DNA of 13,107 bases from an uncultured Eubacteriales bacterium (GTDB lineage Bacteria > Bacillota > Clostridia > Oscillospirales > Oscillospiraceae). Below are positions 12,422 to 13,107 of the stretch, piece after piece; positions within the stretch are counted from its first letter, which is position 1; the number at the start of each line of letters is the position of its first letter. Below the pieces are notes generated by a model. That model worked only from the letters and a program-made list of their open reading frames with translations. It was not told where the DNA came from and searched no databases. The DNA is taken from NCBI GenBank assembly GCA_900549545.1, contig URPA01000053.1, positions 1 to 13,107 of the forward strand. The letters are read 5' to 3'. The translations under genes and the position numbers were made by a program.

Positions 12422-13107
12422 TTATAAACGCTCGTCTATGTCAAGCCCCGTCAGGTCAAAATCCGGTATCATCTCGTCAGTGGCGGAATCCGTCTCCTGC
12501 CAGTAGCCCGAGCTTATGCCCCGCCGCTGCATGTATGATATGAGCATGGAATTGGTCTCGCTGTCGACGCGCCGAGACAGCTCCGGGTGTTTTTCAAGGC
12601 CGGGCATCGGGGTGTACTGGCTCATGAGCGAAAACAGCACGCTTTCCGGCGGAAACTCCTCCGCCACAAAGTCAATGACGTCCATGGCGTTTAGCTCCTG
12701 CCCGGGGAGGATGAGGTGCCGGATCAGCACGCCCGAGCGCAGGATGCCCTCATCATCAAGCTCATAGGCCCCGCGCTGGCGGAACATCTCCTTAATGGCC
12801 GCAGCGGCTGCCTCCGGATAATCCGGGGCTGCCGAGTATCGCCGGGCGGGCTCCTGTTTATAATACTTATAGTCCGGCATGTAGACCTGCACAAGCCCCT
12901 CAAGTCGGCGCAGCGTCTCGACGCTTTCATAGCCGGAGCTGTTCCACACCACGGGGATGCCCAGCTCAAGCCCGTCCAGTGCCTCGGCGATGGCGCGGGA
13001 ATAGTGGGTGGGCGTCACAAGGTTAATATTGTGCACCCCGGTATCGCGCAGGCGGAGCATCGTGTCCCGAAGCTCGGGCACGGTAAGCTCCCGGCCCTGC
13101 CCGCCGC
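12422..13107 (-). CDS. PflX-like radical SAM protein, 5' end cut by the window edge
   Basis: The visible 228 residues are the C-terminal part of a radical SAM protein of the PflX type (PFL-activating-enzyme-like). Marks are GGQGREL just inside the edge, followed by HNINLVTPTHY, PVVWNSSGYES, YMPDYKYYKQEPARRYS, GVLIRHLILPG, LMSQYTPMPG and a final ISYMQRRGISSGYWQE. The CxxxCxxC cluster motif expected in the first 100 residues lies outside the window. A GTG at 13081 is an internal codon: the frame stays open and homologous up to base 13107. Family members are annotated as putative pyruvate formate-lyase activators, but the true target is generally unproven. Lies upstream of the FMN dehydrogenase gene on the same strand, 55 bases away. 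Confidence 0.88.
   Translation of the reverse strand, partial: GGQGRELTVPELRDTMLRLRDTGVHNINLVTPTHYSRAIAEALDGLELGIPVVWNSSGYESVETLRRLEGLVQVYMPDYKYYKQEPARRYSAAPDYPEAAAAAIKEMFRQRGAYELDDEGILRSGVLIRHLILPGQELNAMDVIDFVAEEFPPESVLFSLMSQYTPMPGLEKHPELSRRVDSETNSMLISYMQRRGISSGYWQETDSATDEMIPDFDLTGLDIDERL

Noticed and set aside
11659..12543. Plus-strand 294-codon frame antisense to the FMN dehydrogenase
   Set aside because: It is a Gly/Ala/Val-rich mirror of a well-supported flavoenzyme and runs into the next gene's 3' end.

Overview
The window looks like chromosomal DNA of a GC-rich, low-copy Gram-positive gut anaerobe, most likely a clostridial Oscillospirales/Oscillospiraceae-type bacterium. This is inference from an FMN riboswitch on an ECF riboflavin transporter, a SpoVB-like flippase, a YpsA-type SLOG protein, Firmicutes-type pyrimidine nucleoside phosphorylase, DUF2148 and PflX-like proteins, strong GGAGG-type ribosome sites and a CCA-encoding tRNA. 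I saw no rRNA, phage, insertion sequence or CRISPR array.

Layout. 1-123: a REP-like double hairpin and the 3' hairpin of the first gene. 124-627 (-): SLOG/DUF1273 protein. 658-708: divergent promoters that share one -35 box. 715-1636 (+): FMN riboswitch with terminator, then ribU. 1599-2933 (-): SpoVB/MATE-like flippase, overlapping ribU tail to tail. 3000-5319 (+): promoter, pyrimidine nucleoside phosphorylase and a PfkB sugar kinase. 5320-5515: back-to-back terminators. 5516-6623 (-): GNAT acetyltransferase and a DUF2148 iron-sulfur-type protein. 6749-6886 (-): tRNA-Pro(GGG) with its own promoter and terminator. 6957-11331 (-): methionine transport operon metN-metI-metQ-M20 amidohydrolase with a long regulated leader. 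11350-12366 (-): FMN-dependent alpha-hydroxyacid dehydrogenase with a cysteine-rich N-terminus. 12422-13107 (-): PflX-like radical SAM protein, cut by the window edge.

The methionine operon holds the two strongest observations. First, its leader has a TTGACA-17-TATAAC promoter, a 36-codon reading frame with nine Met codons (eight of them in residues 8-20) and then a strong intrinsic terminator ahead of metN. This is the architecture of ribosome-mediated transcription attenuation, here sensing methionine, where Firmicutes normally use SAM riboswitches or Met T-boxes. Second, metQ is circularly permuted: behind a normal lipoprotein signal, the C-terminal half of the NlpA/MetQ fold comes first and the N-terminal half second, joined by a new linker, with no part missing. 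The operon ends with an M20 amidohydrolase, which suggests that an N-acylated or conjugated methionine derivative may be imported and hydrolysed.

Elsewhere, riboflavin uptake is controlled by FMN, the phosphorylase-kinase pair links nucleoside salvage to sugar phosphorylation, and the GNAT/DUF2148 pair forms a small unit downstream of the tRNA.
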